NCBI RefSeq assembly: GCF_006716765.1
Contig: NZ_VFPO01000001.1
Location: forward strand, 3,038,001-3,102,000
Source: Actinomadura hallensis
Lineage (GTDB): Bacteria > Actinomycetota > Actinomycetes > Streptosporangiales > Streptosporangiaceae
DNA: 64,000 bases
Reading direction: 5' to 3'
Part shown: positions 62,931 to 64,000 of the stretch, piece by piece
Numbering within the stretch: the first letter of the stretch is position 1
How the letters are laid out: each line of letters opens with the position of its first letter
The notes under the pieces: generated by a model
Told to the model about the DNA's origin: nothing
The model's database searches: none
Seen by the model: the letters and a program-made list of their open reading frames with translations, nothing else
Program-made: the position numbers and the translations under genes

Positions 62931-63061
62931 GGTCCCTCCGCGGGCCAACCGTACCGGTCCGATGATCTCCGTGAGCGGCCGTTCGCACCCCAGGTCGCGG
63001 CCGTCCGGCGGGGGTGGTTTCCTTAGGAGCGACAGCGAACGACCCGTGGGGGGATGCCAGA

Positions 63062-63859
63062 GTGAGAAGCGTCGAGCCCGAGGTGTACCTCGTTGCACGA
63101 CCTGAGCTGGACTACGGCGAGGTCGCCCGGTACCTCCGCGAGGTGGGAGGGGAGAGCTGGCTGGAGCGGCTCGACCGGGGCGAGCTCGACGACGAGCTGA
63201 ACGACCCGCAGACCCTCGCGGAGTTCGCCGGCCGCCTCTGCTACCGCTCGTGGGAACCGGGCCTGAACCCGAACGTGGTGAAGGTCCGCACGGATTCGGG
63301 CCAGTACCTCGAGAACATCCTGCGCAGCCTGCACGGCTCGGTGCTGGAGCACGTCAGCTTCAGCTTCGTCCTGCACAACGTGAGCCGCGTGCTCACCCAC
63401 GAGCTGGTGCGGCACCGCCCGGGCGTCGCGATCTCCCAGGAGTCGCTGCGCTTCGTCCGCCTGCAGGACATCCCGTTCTGGTTCCCGCAGTGGGCCCGCG
63501 AGGACCAGGAGCTGATGAAGCGCGCCACCGCCATGCTGGAGCAGATGGAGGAGTTCCAGGCGTGGATGGCCGAGCACTTCGGCCTGGACGACGAGGGCGT
63601 GCCGTTCAAGGAGAAGAAGCACAAGACCTCCTTCATGCGGCGGTTCGCGCCGGAGGGCGTCGGCACCGGCCTGGTCTGGACGGCCAACGTCCGCACGCTG
63701 CGCCACACCCTGGAGAACCGCACGGCCCCCGGAGCCGAGGAGGAGATCCGCCTGCTCTTCGGCAAGATCGGTGAGGTGATGCGCAAGGAGGCCCCGGACC
63801 TGTTCGGCGACTACGTCGTCGAGGACGGCGCCTGGATCCCCAAGTGGCGCAAGGTGTGA
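63062..63859 (+). CDS. thyX: Flavin-dependent thymidylate synthase ThyX, atypical motif
   Basis: 265 aa. ThyX makes dTMP from dUMP with FAD and methylene-folate. The region LTHELVRHRPGVAISQESLR aligns with the ThyX motif RHRx7S but has eight residues between RHR and Ser. GSVLEHVSFSFVLHNVSR and LVWTANVRTLRHTLENRTAP are also typical. GTG at 63062 is used; a longer in-frame start at 63014 is possible. The length and motif belong to a divergent ThyX subgroup; it may be a second, specialised copy. Nothing else of thymidylate metabolism is adjacent. Confidence 0.85.
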   Translation: MRSVEPEVYLVARPELDYGEVARYLREVGGESWLERLDRGELDDELNDPQTLAEFAGRLCYRSWEPGLNPNVVKVRTDSGQYLENILRSLHGSVLEHVSFSFVLHNVSRVLTHELVRHRPGVAISQESLRFVRLQDIPFWFPQWAREDQELMKRATAMLEQMEEFQAWMAEHFGLDDEGVPFKEKKHKTSFMRRFAPEGVGTGLVWTANVRTLRHTLENRTAPGAEEEIRLLFGKIGEVMRKEAPDLFGDYVVEDGAWIPKWRKV

Positions 63860-63906
63860 GCGATCGGGTCTAGGCGGCGGGGGCCGGGTGCGGAAGTGTT
63901 GGCGGT

Positions 63907-64000
63907 ATGACCGACATCTCGATTGCCGTAGGCGGGCGGGAGTTGCCCGCGTATCTCGCCGTTCCGGAGGGGGAGGGGCCCTGGCCGGGGGTCGTCGTGG
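63907..64000 (+). CDS. Dienelactone hydrolase family protein, N-terminal fragment
   Basis: Cut by the window end after about 31 residues: MTDISIAVGGRELPAYLAVP, then EGEGPWPGVVV. This is the N-terminal pattern of dienelactone-hydrolase-type alpha/beta hydrolases. Catalytic residues lie outside the window. Confidence 0.7.
   Translation, partial: MTDISIAVGGRELPAYLAVPEGEGPWPGVVV

Overview
The window is chromosomal DNA from a high-GC Gram-positive actinomycete. The base composition is extreme, with G or C in almost every third codon position. The gene families are actinobacterial: RamB beside isocitrate lyase, GpgS, PucR-type regulators, a GPGG-motif small membrane protein, an HGxxPAAW-like small membrane protein and F420-type LLM oxidoreductases. 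Many starts are GTG, and many probable starts are leaderless (a -10 hexamer 6-7 nt before the start codon). The style fits Streptosporangiales/Thermomonosporaceae (Actinomadura-like); that placement is inference. I found no rRNA, insertion sequence, prophage or CRISPR array.

Layout. 1-4.9 kb: 5' part of an MgtE-type Mg transporter gene, a secreted esterase, a MaoC hydratase behind a TetR-type palindrome, and a TetR regulator. 4.1-11.1 kb: one minus-strand operon holding a complete mannitol-type PTS (1-phosphofructokinase-type kinase, EIIC, EIIB, EIIA, a zinc dehydrogenase, HPr, enzyme I, DeoR repressor). 11.3-19 kb: DMT transporter, PucR regulator, acyltransferase 3, DoxX, a MEDS/anti-sigma-like ATPase, a YbdK-type ligase and three small membrane proteins. 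19.2-25.7 kb: glutaryl-CoA dehydrogenase-like enzyme, then mutA-mutB-meaB for propionate/methylmalonyl-CoA metabolism. 25.7-28.7 kb: tandem GNAT, a structured RNA region including a tRNA-Asn-like cloverleaf, a small HNH endonuclease and a secreted coiled-coil protein. 28.7-41.8 kb: a degenerate EEP-family protein, Gfo/Idh oxidoreductase, a receiver-flavin reductase plus cNMP-sensing histidine kinase pair, class II aldolase opposite a PucR regulator, LLM oxidoreductase, AraC regulator, aldehyde dehydrogenase and two paralogous proteins of unknown function. 42-50.7 kb: isocitrate lyase opposite ramB, gpgS, an acyl-CoA dehydrogenase with TetR-type operators, an LRV-repeat protein, and TetR with a cupin isomerase. 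50.7-64 kb: GH20 hexosaminidase, acyl-CoA dehydrogenase, fused anthranilate synthase with a Trp-rich leader and attenuator, SDR, ChaB-like stress protein, WYL regulator, adenosine deaminase, DUF1266 protein, an atypical ThyX and the start of a dienelactone hydrolase.

How it fits together. Carbon entry and central metabolism dominate: polyol uptake, propionyl-CoA to succinyl-CoA, the glyoxylate shunt, acyl-CoA oxidation and chitin sugar release. Each block has its own local regulator. The features I would look at first are the tRNA-Asn-like element just upstream of the HNH gene, the PTS operon in which a zinc dehydrogenase and a PfkB kinase stand where mtlD would be expected, translationally coupled mini-ORFs before pfkB and the DMT gene, and short tandem repeats that repeatedly sit at gene ends.
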